The notes below the pieces were generated by a model. That model worked only from the letters and a program-made list of their open reading frames with translations. It made no database searches and had not been told where the DNA came from. A program made the position numbers and the translations under genes. Of a stretch of DNA of 55,710 bases, positions 6,952-16,146 are shown piece by piece; within the stretch, counting starts at the first letter, position 1, and every line of letters begins with the position of its first letter. Source of the stretch: Alphaproteobacteria bacterium (GTDB lineage Bacteria; Pseudomonadota; Alphaproteobacteria; Caulobacterales; Caulobacteraceae). Where the stretch lies: assembly GCA_018820665.1 (NCBI GenBank), contig JAHJNW010000181.1, positions 1-55,710 of the forward strand, in the 5' to 3' direction.

Positions 6952-9900
6952 ATGCCTGCCACCATTCATCGCCGTTCGCGCTCGCTTCCGGTCGGTCAAG
7001 GGCGTCACCGCGTTGGGAAGGTCACAGCCAGACTGCTGTGCGGCACGGCGCTCGGCTGTAGCCTGATCGTCCTCGCCGCACCGGGAGAGGTCCGGGCCGA
7101 AGACGAATGCGGGCCCAACAACGGTGCTCCGGTCACCTGCAGCGCCAGCGATTACCCGAGCGGGATCCGCTATACGGATATCAGCCAGCCCCTGACCCTG
7201 ATCCTGTCGTCGGAAACCCAGGTGGACACGAGCGGAGATGGACGACACGGCGTTCTCATGACCGGGAACCTGCCGGCTATAAGCTTTCTTTCGGGCGGCT
7301 CGATCACCACGTCCGGTTTGAGCGCCACCGGCCTTCGGGTCGAAGGTGGGGCGGGTGCGGTGACGATCGGCAGCAATGTCATCGACACTTTCGCACACGG
7401 TTCCGCCGGCTTGTTTGTAAGCACTGGGTCCGGGTCGGTGACGGTTGATTCCGCCTCGATCACGACCCGGGGCGGACCGAGCGCCGACGGGAACGACTAT
7501 GCCGAAGGTCTGGCCGTGTTCACCGACACCGGCGCCATCGACATCACCAGCGGAGAGGTAACGGTCGGCGGACTGTACGTCAGCGCCATCGTCGGCCTGA
7601 CGCGAAACGCCGATGTGACGATCTCCAGCGGTTCGATCGTTTCGACGTCCGAGGGGTCCAGCACCCTCTATGCCGAGGCCACAGAAGGCGGAAACATCGT
7701 CATCGACAGCGCCTCCATCGTCAGCCGCAACCAGGGCATCGCGGCCCGGGGCGCGGAGTCGATCTCGATCACCAGCGACGAGATCGCCATCAGCGATTCC
7801 GGGGAGGCGGGCCATCACGGCGTCCTCGCCCAGTCCTCGGGCGGCCCGGTGGTCATCGACAGCGGCGCCGTGTCGACGGCCGGTCCGCGTGGCGCGGGTC
7901 TGATCGGCTTCGGCGACACGGTCTCGATCACCAGCGAATCCGTGACCACCACGGGCGCCGGGGCGCTGGGCATTCGCGCGAACGGCGCGGCGGGCGTCGA
8001 GATCGTCTCGGGCTCGGTGACCACCACTGGCGGCGCCCTGGACGTGAACGGGACCCTCTACTTCAGCCGCGGCATCGACGCCTCCAGCGGCGGCGACGTC
8101 GCCATCGACAGCGGCTCGATCAGCACCAGCGGGGACGGCGCGGACGGCATCTGGACCTTCAGCCAGACCGGCGCGATCGCCATCGACAGCGGCTCGATCG
8201 TCACGGCCGGGAACGAAGCCCACGGCATCCTGGTCGACCGGGACGGCGACATCCCCTGGTCGGGCCATCGCGGCGCCGACCCGGCCAATGGCGCGGGGAT
8301 CCTGTCGATCGTCAGCGGGACCATCGAGACCAATGGCGTCGGCTCGCGCGGCGTCTTCGTGGATCACGTCGGCCCGATCTCGATCCAGAGCGACAGCATT
8401 CTCACCACCGGCGAGATGGGTTGGGGCCTCTATGTCTACGGCGGCGAGGGCGTGACCATCGACAGCGGCTCGGTGGTCGCCGAGGGCGATTTCGCCCCCG
8501 GCATCGTGGCGCGGACCGATACGGGCGATATCGCCATCACCAGCGGTTACGCCCAGTCCCACGACGACATCGGCATCGCGGGCGTCAGCAACAGCGGCGA
8601 CATCAGCATCGTCAGCGAGAGCGTCCTGACCACCCTGACCGGGCCGATCACCCACCCGGACTCCTTCACCCCCGACGGCATCTATGCGACGAGCGGCTCG
8701 GGCGCGGTCAGCATTGACAGCGGGTCGGTCGAGGTCCGGGCCGACGACACCTGGGGCGTCATCGGCCTGTCGGGCTCCGGCGCCGTGTCCGTGACCAGCG
8801 AGCAGATCGTCACCGCCGGCGAGCGGGGCTACGGCCTCTTCGCCCGCGGCGGCGCCGGCGTCACGGTCGACAGCGGCTCCATCGCCACCGTCGGCGTCGA
8901 GGGCGTCGGCATTCGCGCCTTCAGCAACGGCGCGGGCGACGTCGCCATTGTCTCGGACTTCATCGCCACCGAAGGCGACGAGGCCGACGGCATCTGGGCC
9001 TTCAGCCAAACCGGGGCGATCTCGATCGCCAGCGGGTCGATCGTCACGGGCGGAATAGAGGCGGCCGGCATCTTTGTCGACCGCGACGGCGACAGCCCCT
9101 TCACCGGACTTCGCGGCGCCCAGGCCGACAACGGCTCCGGCGCGCTCGACATCGTCAGCGGCTCGATCGTCACCGCCGGCGAGGGATCGGTCGGCATCCA
9201 TGTCGACCATCTCGGCGCCATCTCGATCGCCAGCGAATCGGTCGAGACCTCGGGTCTCGCCGGCGCCGGCCTGCTGGCCTACGGCGGCGCGCCGGTCATG
9301 ATCGACAGCGGCTCGGTCGTCACCCTCGGCGATCTGGCCCCCGGCATCACCGGCTACAGCGACACCGGCGTCGTTTCCGTCTCCAGCGCCTCGATCGAGA
9401 CGGCCGGCGCCGGCGCCTACGGCCTCGGGGCCTTCGGCCAGGACGGGGTGTCCATCGTCAGCGACAGCATCACCACTACCGGCGGCGGCGCCGAGGTTGG
9501 CGGGCGGACATACCTCGCGCACGGCGTCTGGGCCGAAAGCCAGTCTGGCGATATCGTCATCGACAGCGGCTCGGTCGCCGTCGCCGGCGACGGCGCCATC
9601 GGCATCAACGCCATCGCCGCCGACGGTTCGCTCACCGTCGTTTCGGACAGCATCACCGCGACCGGCGGCTTGCTGGTGACCCAGGCCGCCGGCCCGGGCG
9701 GCGGGACCGTGAATGTCAACAATTTCACCAACGGCGTCTTTGCCCGCAGCCTCTCGGGCGGCGACGTCTCGGTCGACAGTGGCTCGATATCGGTCTCCGG
9801 CCGGCAGTCCTGGGCGCTCTACGCCCGGGCCTTCGGCGGGGCGACTACGGTGGTCAGCGACAGCATCGTCACCAGCGGCGACGGCGGCCGCGGCATCTAC

Positions 9901-12858
9901 GCCGTGGGCCTCGGCGACGTGTCGGTGACCAGCGGCTCGATCGTCACCACCGGCGGCTACGGAGCCTCCTCGGCCGCCGAAGGCGTCTACGCCTGGAGCC
10001 AGCAGGGCGCGCTGACCATCGACGCCGGCTCGATCTCGACCGAAGGCGTCAATGCGGCCGGAATCTGGGCCCAGTCGGGGCCGGGCGCTGTAACCGTCTC
10101 CGTCGACGACATCGCCACCGGCGGCCGGTGGGGCACGGGCGTGCGCGTCGGCACCGCCGGCGGCGGCGCGACGGTTGACGCGGGATCGCTGACCACCCGC
10201 GGCGACTACGCCGACGGCGTCTATGTCTCGACCGGTGACGGCGACGCCGCCGTGACCGTGGCCTCGGTCGAGGCCTTCGGCGGGGGCTCGGCCGGCGTCC
10301 GCGTGGCGACGACCGCCGGCGACGTCGTCATCGACGTGGCCGAGGCGACGACCCATGGCGACACCCTGTTCGCCGACGAGACCGATCCGGGAACCTTCGC
10401 CGAGGCTGTCACCGCCTCGACCGACAGCGGCGACATCGCGATCACCGCCGGACAGACGACGGTGTCGGGTCTCTACGCCAGCGGCGTCTCGGCCGTCAGC
10501 GAGACGGGCAACATCTCGGTGACCAGCGGCGAGATCCAGTCGACCGCCGAGGGCGGGGTCGCCATCGGCGTGGCCACCAACCAGGCCGGCGACATCGCCA
10601 TCGACAGCGGCGCGATCACGGCGGCCTCGACCGGCATCCAGGCGATCGGCGCCGGCGCAGTCGAAGTGGCCAGCGACTCGATCGCCACGACGGACGGCAA
10701 CGGTGTCTTCGTCCTCGCCTCGAACGGGTCGATCGGCGTGGACTCGGGTACGATCCAGACCTCCGGCGACGGCGGCCGCGGCATGCGGCTGGAGGCCGGC
10801 GGCGCGATCGACGTGGTCAGCGGGACCATCGCCACCACCGGCGGCGTCTTCACCACCGCGACCGGCGCGCTCCTCTACAGCCACGGCATCCAGGTGGTCG
10901 CCGCCGGCGACATCGCCATCGACAGCGGCTCGATCACCACGGCCGGCGACGGTTCGGCGGGCATGATGCTGACCTCCAACGGCGGCGACATCTCGGTCGT
11001 CAGCGACTCCATCGCCGTCACCGGCGCGGGCGCCGTCGGCGTGTGGGCGACGGCCGCCGGCTCGGTCGCCATCACCACGGGCGACATCGTCGCCTCGGGC
11101 GTCGACGGCGCCGGGCTGCGGATCGACGCCCGGGACCTGACGCTGACCGTCGCCGGCGAGGTCGTCGCCAGCCAGGGGTATGGCGCCCATGTCACCCTGA
11201 CCGGGGCGGGCGAGATCAATCTCGCCGCCGGCTCGTCGCTGCGGGGCGGCCTCGCCGGCCTCTATCTGTCCAGCCTCGAATCCTCGACCATCAACATCCT
11301 CGGCGAGATCGTCGGCCTGGGCGGCGGCGCCGCCCTGGTGGTCGAGGGCGCGCCGGTCACGCTCAACAACAACTCCAACACCATCATTGGCTCGATCACC
11401 CTCACCGACGGGGCCGACGCCTTCAACAACAACGGCACCTGGCTCGCCTCGGGCGTCAGCGACTTCGGCGCCGGAGACGACGCCATCGTCAACAACGGCC
11501 TGTTCAGCGCCACGGGCGGCGGCGACGTCGCCATCGCCGGGCTTGAGACCTTCCAGAACAATGCGCAGATCGACCTGCGCAACGGCCAGTTGGGGGACAG
11601 TCTCGACCTCGGCGGCGCGGCCTATGTCGGCGGCGCCGACTCCAGCCTGCTGGTCGACGTCGACTTCGCCACGGGCGAGAGCGACAGCCTCGCCGTCGGT
11701 TCCGCCACCGGCTCCACCGCGATCGTCGTCAACAACGTCTCGACCCAGCCGGGCTTCAGTTCCGGCCTCAGCTTCATCGAGTCCGACACGCCCCTGACCG
11801 GCGCGGAATTCGCCCTTGATCCGGATGCGATCGAGGACGGCTTCGTCGACTACGATCTGGAGTTCGACCCGGCCACCAACAGCTACGTCGTCAAGGCGCT
11901 CCCCAGCGGCGACTCCGTTTCGATGCTACGCGCCGGCGCGGCGGCCCAGGACTACGCCGCCCGGTCGGGCGAGGCGTGGAGCGGCCGCATGGAGGACTTC
12001 CGCGACAGCCGCTGGGCGGGGATCGGCCGCACCGGCCGCACCGAGGCCTGGGGTCAGATGCTCATCGGCGAGCGCGAGCTGGAGCAGATCGGGACCTTCG
12101 ACCTGCTTGGTACGCCGACGGTTCGCGACATCTCGTCCGACGCCAGCTGGCGCGGCTTCCAGACCGGCGTCGACCGGGCCTACGGCTCTGGCCGTAGCTC
12201 GACCATCGCGGGGGTCACGGCGGGCTTCATGGACTATGAGATGAAGTTCGCCGCGGACCGCAACAGCTTCGATCTGACCGGCTTCAACATCGGCGCCTAC
12301 GCCGCCTGGACCTTCGACGGCCTGGTGGTCTCCGGCCTGGCCAAATACGACCAGTTCGACGTCGACGCCAACCTGTTCGAACTCGACGCCCGGGGCGAGC
12401 TCGAAGGCTCCAGCGTCGGGCTGCGGAGCGAGGCGGCCTATCGCTTCGGCGGCTCCAGCCTGTTCCTGGAACCGGTCGTCGGGGTCGAGTGGATGACGGT
12501 CGAACTCGACCGCCTGTCGGCGGCCGGCGCGACGGCCGACTTCGACAAGGCCGACAGTCTGCGGGGGCAGTTCGGGCTGCGCGCGGGCGGACGCACCCGC
12601 TCGGGCGACTGGACCCTGGCCCCCAGCCTCGGCGTGTTCGCCATCGAGGAGTTCGAGGGCGAGAACGGCATGCGGTTCACCCTCGGAACGACAAGCTATC
12701 GGGTGGAGGACCAGCCCTACGAAACTCACGGGCGCGCGGACCTGGGCCTCTCGATCGTCGGGCCGGGCGGGCTTCAGGCCTACAGCAAGGCCGAGATCGA
12801 CTTCGGCGACGGCGCCCAAGGGGTTACCTGGAGGCTGGGCGCGCGCTGGAGTTGGTAG
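6952..12858 (+). CDS. giant repeat-rich autotransporter adhesin (type Va)
   Basis: A 1968-residue outer-membrane protein. From MPATIHRR an extended signal peptide (basic n-region, hydrophobic core, cleavage near EVRA/EDE, residue about 48) leads into a short Cys-containing head (ECGPNN..VTCSAS). The passenger (about 80-1600) holds dozens of imperfect 20-24 residue units of the form V-x-I-D-S-G-S-I-x-T-x-G-x-x-A-x-G-I, the pattern of a right-handed beta-helix. A larger duplication with a period near 840 bp is superimposed. The last 280 residues or so are an autotransporter beta-barrel (from about EAWSGRMEDFRDSRW, ending RLGARWSW with the terminal aromatic). An alternative TTG start at 6838 lacks support. 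The likely role is adhesion or biofilm; the ligand is unknown. Confidence 0.9.
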   Translation: MPATIHRRSRSLPVGQGRHRVGKVTARLLCGTALGCSLIVLAAPGEVRAEDECGPNNGAPVTCSASDYPSGIRYTDISQPLTLILSSETQVDTSGDGRHGVLMTGNLPAISFLSGGSITTSGLSATGLRVEGGAGAVTIGSNVIDTFAHGSAGLFVSTGSGSVTVDSASITTRGGPSADGNDYAEGLAVFTDTGAIDITSGEVTVGGLYVSAIVGLTRNADVTISSGSIVSTSEGSSTLYAEATEGGNIVIDSASIVSRNQGIAARGAESISITSDEIAISDSGEAGHHGVLAQSSGGPVVIDSGAVSTAGPRGAGLIGFGDTVSITSESVTTTGAGALGIRANGAAGVEIVSGSVTTTGGALDVNGTLYFSRGIDASSGGDVAIDSGSISTSGDGADGIWTFSQTGAIAIDSGSIVTAGNEAHGILVDRDGDIPWSGHRGADPANGAGILSIVSGTIETNGVGSRGVFVDHVGPISIQSDSILTTGEMGWGLYVYGGEGVTIDSGSVVAEGDFAPGIVARTDTGDIAITSGYAQSHDDIGIAGVSNSGDISIVSESVLTTLTGPITHPDSFTPDGIYATSGSGAVSIDSGSVEVRADDTWGVIGLSGSGAVSVTSEQIVTAGERGYGLFARGGAGVTVDSGSIATVGVEGVGIRAFSNGAGDVAIVSDFIATEGDEADGIWAFSQTGAISIASGSIVTGGIEAAGIFVDRDGDSPFTGLRGAQADNGSGALDIVSGSIVTAGEGSVGIHVDHLGAISIASESVETSGLAGAGLLAYGGAPVMIDSGSVVTLGDLAPGITGYSDTGVVSVSSASIETAGAGAYGLGAFGQDGVSIVSDSITTTGGGAEVGGRTYLAHGVWAESQSGDIVIDSGSVAVAGDGAIGINAIAADGSLTVVSDSITATGGLLVTQAAGPGGGTVNVNNFTNGVFARSLSGGDVSVDSGSISVSGRQSWALYARAFGGATTVVSDSIVTSGDGGRGIYAVGLGDVSVTSGSIVTTGGYGASSAAEGVYAWSQQGALTIDAGSISTEGVNAAGIWAQSGPGAVTVSVDDIATGGRWGTGVRVGTAGGGATVDAGSLTTRGDYADGVYVSTGDGDAAVTVASVEAFGGGSAGVRVATTAGDVVIDVAEATTHGDTLFADETDPGTFAEAVTASTDSGDIAITAGQTTVSGLYASGVSAVSETGNISVTSGEIQSTAEGGVAIGVATNQAGDIAIDSGAITAASTGIQAIGAGAVEVASDSIATTDGNGVFVLASNGSIGVDSGTIQTSGDGGRGMRLEAGGAIDVVSGTIATTGGVFTTATGALLYSHGIQVVAAGDIAIDSGSITTAGDGSAGMMLTSNGGDISVVSDSIAVTGAGAVGVWATAAGSVAITTGDIVASGVDGAGLRIDARDLTLTVAGEVVASQGYGAHVTLTGAGEINLAAGSSLRGGLAGLYLSSLESSTINILGEIVGLGGGAALVVEGAPVTLNNNSNTIIGSITLTDGADAFNNNGTWLASGVSDFGAGDDAIVNNGLFSATGGGDVAIAGLETFQNNAQIDLRNGQLGDSLDLGGAAYVGGADSSLLVDVDFATGESDSLAVGSATGSTAIVVNNVSTQPGFSSGLSFIESDTPLTGAEFALDPDAIEDGFVDYDLEFDPATNSYVVKALPSGDSVSMLRAGAAAQDYAARSGEAWSGRMEDFRDSRWAGIGRTGRTEAWGQMLIGERELEQIGTFDLLGTPTVRDISSDASWRGFQTGVDRAYGSGRSSTIAGVTAGFMDYEMKFAADRNSFDLTGFNIGAYAAWTFDGLVVSGLAKYDQFDVDANLFELDARGELEGSSVGLRSEAAYRFGGSSLFLEPVVGVEWMTVELDRLSAAGATADFDKADSLRGQFGLRAGGRTRSGDWTLAPSLGVFAIEEFEGENGMRFTLGTTSYRVEDQPYETHGRADLGLSIVGPGGLQAYSKAEIDFGDGAQGVTWRLGARWSW
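8131..9390 (+). repeat. higher-order tandem duplication inside the autotransporter gene
   Basis: The segment starting at 8131 (encoding DGIWTFSQTGAI, then VDRDGDIPW and FVDHVGPISI) recurs starting at 8971 (DGIWAFSQTGAI, VDRDGDSPF, HVDHLGAISI). The offset is 840 bases, becoming 843 after a one-codon insertion. About 140 residues are shared in the same order of short units, so a whole block of beta-helix rungs was duplicated in frame and then diverged. Confidence 0.75.
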
Positions 12859-13635
12859 ACAGCCGAATGGCTGCGGGCGAGTCAGACCGCTCGCAGGGTG
12901 GCGCGCGCATGCCGCAGATCATGGCAGGGATCGACCGCACGGCGAGCCTCTGCAGGATCGCATAGAGATTCCGTCTGATGTTTTCGGTGGGGACCAACTG
13001 CATCAAGTCATTGGCGCCCAAGGCCAGCCACCGGGAACCTCCAGGGCCGCATGGAATTGGGACAAAATGTCCGAACCCGTTGTCCCCCTAACGTCCCGCG
13101 CCAATAGCGCCGTCGTCCTTGTCCGCGCGGGAAAATTCCGGCTGTCCATCCGGGTGAAGTTGAGTGCCGGCGGTATACTCGCGATCGGAGGCCTGGTCTC
13201 GGCGACCTTGCTCTCCACCACGGCCTTGGTCTGGGCTGCGACGACGCCCATGCGTCGCCATCCGATCGCCACGCGTTTTGGACGCCGATAGCGACGGCCC
13301 GTCTGAGTCTTGTGGTCACCCACTGCGTTCTGCCTTTGCCTGGTTCGCGGGCCTTCCGCGCGAGGGTGCGCTACGGCTTTCCCTGGCCGGCAATCAACTG
13401 AAGTTTCTCGGCGCTCCAGAACGCTCGCGGCCGCCTCACCAATTCAGCCAGCGGCCGAGGGGGCGATTGGGTCATCAAACTTCCGTCCTGCGGTTCTGGG
13501 GGGTGTCCGCGAACGAGTAACGGTGGGGCGAACAGGGCGCGCTCGCGAAAGTCTTCCTATGACTCAGTGCCGGCATTGGCCGCGTCCGGTTGCGGTGAGA
13601 ACGCTCTTAACTTCCTCGCCCCTGAAGCTCTCGTC
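12859..13635. other. 777-base region without an intact gene
   Basis: Between the autotransporter and the MFS gene. It contains a minus-strand esterase remnant (listed separately) and otherwise only short unsupported readings. The best plus-strand candidate, 13067-13291 (74 residues with one hydrophobic stretch, LSAGGILAIGGLVSATLLST), has no ribosome site and no recognisable family. I read the region as decayed DNA. Confidence 0.55.
12897..13045 (-). pseudogene. fragment of an SGNH/GDSL esterase (acyl-CoA thioesterase I/arylesterase type)
   Basis: The minus strand encodes LGANDLMQLVPTENIRRNL, YAILQRLAVRSIPAMI and CGMRAPP. This matches the block III region of TesA-like SGNH hydrolases, where GxND is followed by a helix and then a G-M-R-A-P-P strand end. 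The upstream part with the GDSL nucleophile and the downstream part with the catalytic Asp/His are missing; similarity stops abruptly on both sides. It is therefore a broken remnant, probably from a gene that occupied this site before the present neighbours. Boundaries are approximate. Confidence 0.5.
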
Positions 13636-14865
13636 TCAGCGGACGCGGCGAACGCCCAGCACCGCGAGGCCTCCGAGAAGGGCCACAACCGCGGCCGCGC
13701 CCATGAGTTGCGGCCAGGACTGCCGATCAGGACCGAGCGCGATCAATGCCAGCAGGGGAGCCAGCACCGTCGGGAGGGTGTTGGTCAGGTTCATGATGCC
13801 GAGATCACGCGCCGCGTCCTGACGGGACGGCAGCACCTGCGCCACCAGGGCCGCGTCGACCGTGGTGTAGAGGCCGAAGCCGACGCCGTAGAGGCAGTAT
13901 CCGACCACCGGACCCGGCCATGCCGGCCAGACGGCGAACACTGTCAGCCCCCCGGCCATCAGCAGGGCGGCCAGCAGGATGAACATCTTGCGCCGGTTCA
14001 AGCGGTCCGACGCCAGTCCGCCCAGGAACCCTGAGGCCAGGACCAGCAGGGTGGACAGGGTGATCAATCTCGCCAGTCCGCTCTCGACCGTGGAGCCGGG
14101 GAACTGCTCCGCATAGCGGGCATGGTCGGCGAGATAGAAGAGCATGTAAGCGTTCACCACGCTGGCGGCGATCTGCAGACAGAAGCGCGACAGCCAGGCG
14201 AGGCCGAAGTCGGTGGACAGCTTCGGCGGCGCCCATGACCGGCGCGCCGGCGAAACACCCACCGGGGGTTCCCGGTAGGTGAGAAGGAACGGTATGACGC
14301 AGGCGATGACCATTGCGCCCAGCACAACCATGCGCGCCGCCAGATCCGGAAGGATTGGCGCCGTGATCAGCAGGCCGCTGGCGGCGCCGAGCGGCGCCCC
14401 GAGGCCAAGAAACGCGGCGACCCGACCCTTGCGGGAATCGGGGACGCGATCCGCCAGAATGACCGTCAGGGGGGCGAACATCATATTGAAGGCCAGCTGG
14501 AAGAGCGTCACGCCGAGGATCAGACCGGTCGGGCTGCTGGCCCGGCCGATGATGCCGTAGGCGAGGATCACACCGGCGAGCCCGGCCGCTATCCAGGGGC
14601 GTCGCCTGCCGAATCGATGGCGCGTCCGGTCGCTGGCCCAGCCTACGGCCATGTTTGCGATGCTCGCGATCAGCGCGCCCCACAGGGTGACCAGACTGAG
14701 CAGGCCGATCTTGTCCCCGGGCGCCAGCAACTGCGCCTGCAGGGGCACCAGGAGGGTCAGGAGGGGAACGAAGGCGGTGAAGGCGCCGACATAGGCCAAG
14801 GTGAGGGCGGCGATGAAACCGGCGCTGATGGGGGCGGGGCCCCCGGACTCGTCGACGGAAATCAT
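13636..14865 (-). CDS. MFS transporter (GPH/SLC45-like sugar symporter type)
   Basis: A 409-residue, 12-helix protein. Between helices 2 and 3 it has GWASDRTRHRFGRRRPWI, the MFS cytoplasmic loop signature with the basic run seen in glycoside/sucrose symporters. A second loop motif GGLASDRLNRRKMF appears in the C-terminal half. I choose MISVDESGG (14865) as start; the longer reading to 14988 enters the divergent LacI gene region and is Ser/Arg-rich. No clear ribosome site is seen. It is divergent from lacI-type and near the TonB receptor and GH3 genes, so import of an oligosaccharide or its sugar across the inner membrane is the likely job. Confidence 0.85.
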   Translation of the reverse strand: MISVDESGGPAPISAGFIAALTLAYVGAFTAFVPLLTLLVPLQAQLLAPGDKIGLLSLVTLWGALIASIANMAVGWASDRTRHRFGRRRPWIAAGLAGVILAYGIIGRASSPTGLILGVTLFQLAFNMMFAPLTVILADRVPDSRKGRVAAFLGLGAPLGAASGLLITAPILPDLAARMVVLGAMVIACVIPFLLTYREPPVGVSPARRSWAPPKLSTDFGLAWLSRFCLQIAASVVNAYMLFYLADHARYAEQFPGSTVESGLARLITLSTLLVLASGFLGGLASDRLNRRKMFILLAALLMAGGLTVFAVWPAWPGPVVGYCLYGVGFGLYTTVDAALVAQVLPSRQDAARDLGIMNLTNTLPTVLAPLLALIALGPDRQSWPQLMGAAAVVALLGGLAVLGVRRVR

Positions 14866-14986
14866 GGGGGGAGTTTGGCCACTGGCGATTCCGGGCGCGA
14901 GCAAATTCTTGCGCCCTTCGCCCCGGGTCGCATATCTGGGAGGAACGGTGGCGCTTGAGCTCCGCCTCGGGGAGACGGCCGCCGCC

Positions 14987-16021
14987 ATGACCGCGACAAT
15001 CTATGATGTCGCCGCCCTCGCGGGCGTTTCCATCAAATCCGTGTCGCGCGTCCTGAACCGCGGCCCGAACGTCAGTCCTTCGCTCGAGGCCCGGGTTCGG
15101 GCGGCGGTCGAGAGCCTCGACTATCGCCCCAGCCTGTCCGCGCGGGCCCTGGCCGGCGCTTCGTCCTATCTGATCGCCGCGTTCGTCGACGCCGAACTGA
15201 CGCTGGAACATTGGCGCAGCGGGCGGGGAAACGACTATCTCAGCCGGCTTGAATACGGCGCGCTGGTCGAGTGCCGGAAGGCCGGATTTCACCTGCTGGT
15301 CGAGCTTGTGGATTACGGCTCGGCCACCCTTGAGGCCAGCGTCCGGTCGCTGCTGCGGTCGCTTCGACCGGACGGCGTCCTCCTGACCCCGCCCAACTCC
15401 GACGACCCCCGGGTCCTGGACATTCTGGAGCAACACGGGACGCCCTTCGTCCGCCTGGGCGCGGAGACGGATCTGCAGCGCGGAATGCGCGTCTTCATGG
15501 ATGACCGGCAAGCCGCCATCGACATGACGGAACATCTGATCGGGCGCGGACATCGCAGGATCGGTTTTGTCTCGGGACCCGGGAGCTACGCCGCCAGCCG
15601 CGCCCGCCGCGAGGGGTTCCAGGCGGCTATGGCGAACCATGGTCTCGAGGTCGATCCGGCATTGATCGTGGAAGGGGACTTCACCTTCGACTCCGGTCGT
15701 CGGGCAGGGGGGTCGCTCCTCGCGGCGCCCGATCGGCCCACGGCGATCTTCGCCAGCAACGACGACATGGCGCTGGGCGTACTCAATGCCGCCGCGGCCC
15801 TCGGCATCCCCACCCCCGCCGGGCTCGCCGTTTGCGGATTCGACGATACCCCGAGCGCCATGTTGAGCACGCCCCCGCTCACCACGATCCGGCAACCCGT
15901 GACCGAGATGGCGGCGGCGGCCACGCGCCTTCTCCTGCCGGGGGTTTCGGGCAGTCGTGACCCGTCGGAGCCGGTCGGCTACGCGCTGGTCGAGCGTCTT
16001 TCGACCAGCGCCGGCATCTAA
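14987..16021 (+). CDS. LacI-family transcriptional repressor
   Basis: A 344-residue regulator. The N-terminus TIYDVAALAGVSIKSVSRVL with NRGPNVSPSLEARV is the LacI helix-turn-helix and hinge helix region (residues about 3-60). The rest is a periplasmic-binding-protein-like sugar domain (GVLLTPPNSDDPRVLDIL, GHRRIGFVSGP, AIFASNDDMALGVLNAA, CGFDDTPSAML). The start at 14987 follows ggggagacgg. An upstream in-frame extension overlaps the MFS gene and is rejected. The palindrome at 16042 is its probable binding site. It likely responds to a sugar released from the glycan that the neighbouring receptor imports. Confidence 0.93.
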   Translation: MTATIYDVAALAGVSIKSVSRVLNRGPNVSPSLEARVRAAVESLDYRPSLSARALAGASSYLIAAFVDAELTLEHWRSGRGNDYLSRLEYGALVECRKAGFHLLVELVDYGSATLEASVRSLLRSLRPDGVLLTPPNSDDPRVLDILEQHGTPFVRLGAETDLQRGMRVFMDDRQAAIDMTEHLIGRGHRRIGFVSGPGSYAASRARREGFQAAMANHGLEVDPALIVEGDFTFDSGRRAGGSLLAAPDRPTAIFASNDDMALGVLNAAAALGIPTPAGLAVCGFDDTPSAMLSTPPLTTIRQPVTEMAAAATRLLLPGVSGSRDPSEPVGYALVERLSTSAGI

Positions 16022-16041
16022 GCAGGCCGTTCAAACGCGCG

Positions 16042-16057
16042 TTGACAGCGCTGTCAA
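16042..16057. promoter_or_regulatory. LacI-family operator, perfect palindrome
   Basis: TTGACAGCGCTGTCAA is a 16-bp perfect palindrome with the central CG step typical of LacI-family operators. It sits between the LacI-type gene and the TonB receptor gene, 90 bases before the receptor start. It begins with TTGACA, so it may also include the -35 box, which would make repression direct. No copy was seen in the MFS-lacI divergent gap. Confidence 0.8.
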
Positions 16058-16146
16058 ACCGGGACAGGTTGACCTCGGAAACAAGGCGCACGGTGTGCGT
16101 CATCACTATGGAACCCTGGCGAACAGGGTCCGCGGGGAGGAAGACC

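Noticed and set aside
6904..11190. 1428-residue minus-strand open frame
   Set aside because: It is antisense to the autotransporter repeats; the Asp/Gly/Ala/Arg-rich product is a by-product of repetitive high-GC codons and has no ribosome site or family.
13067..13291. 74-residue plus-strand frame with a hydrophobic stretch
   Set aside because: No ribosome site, no family, and located in a decayed interval; kept only as a note in the intergenic entry.
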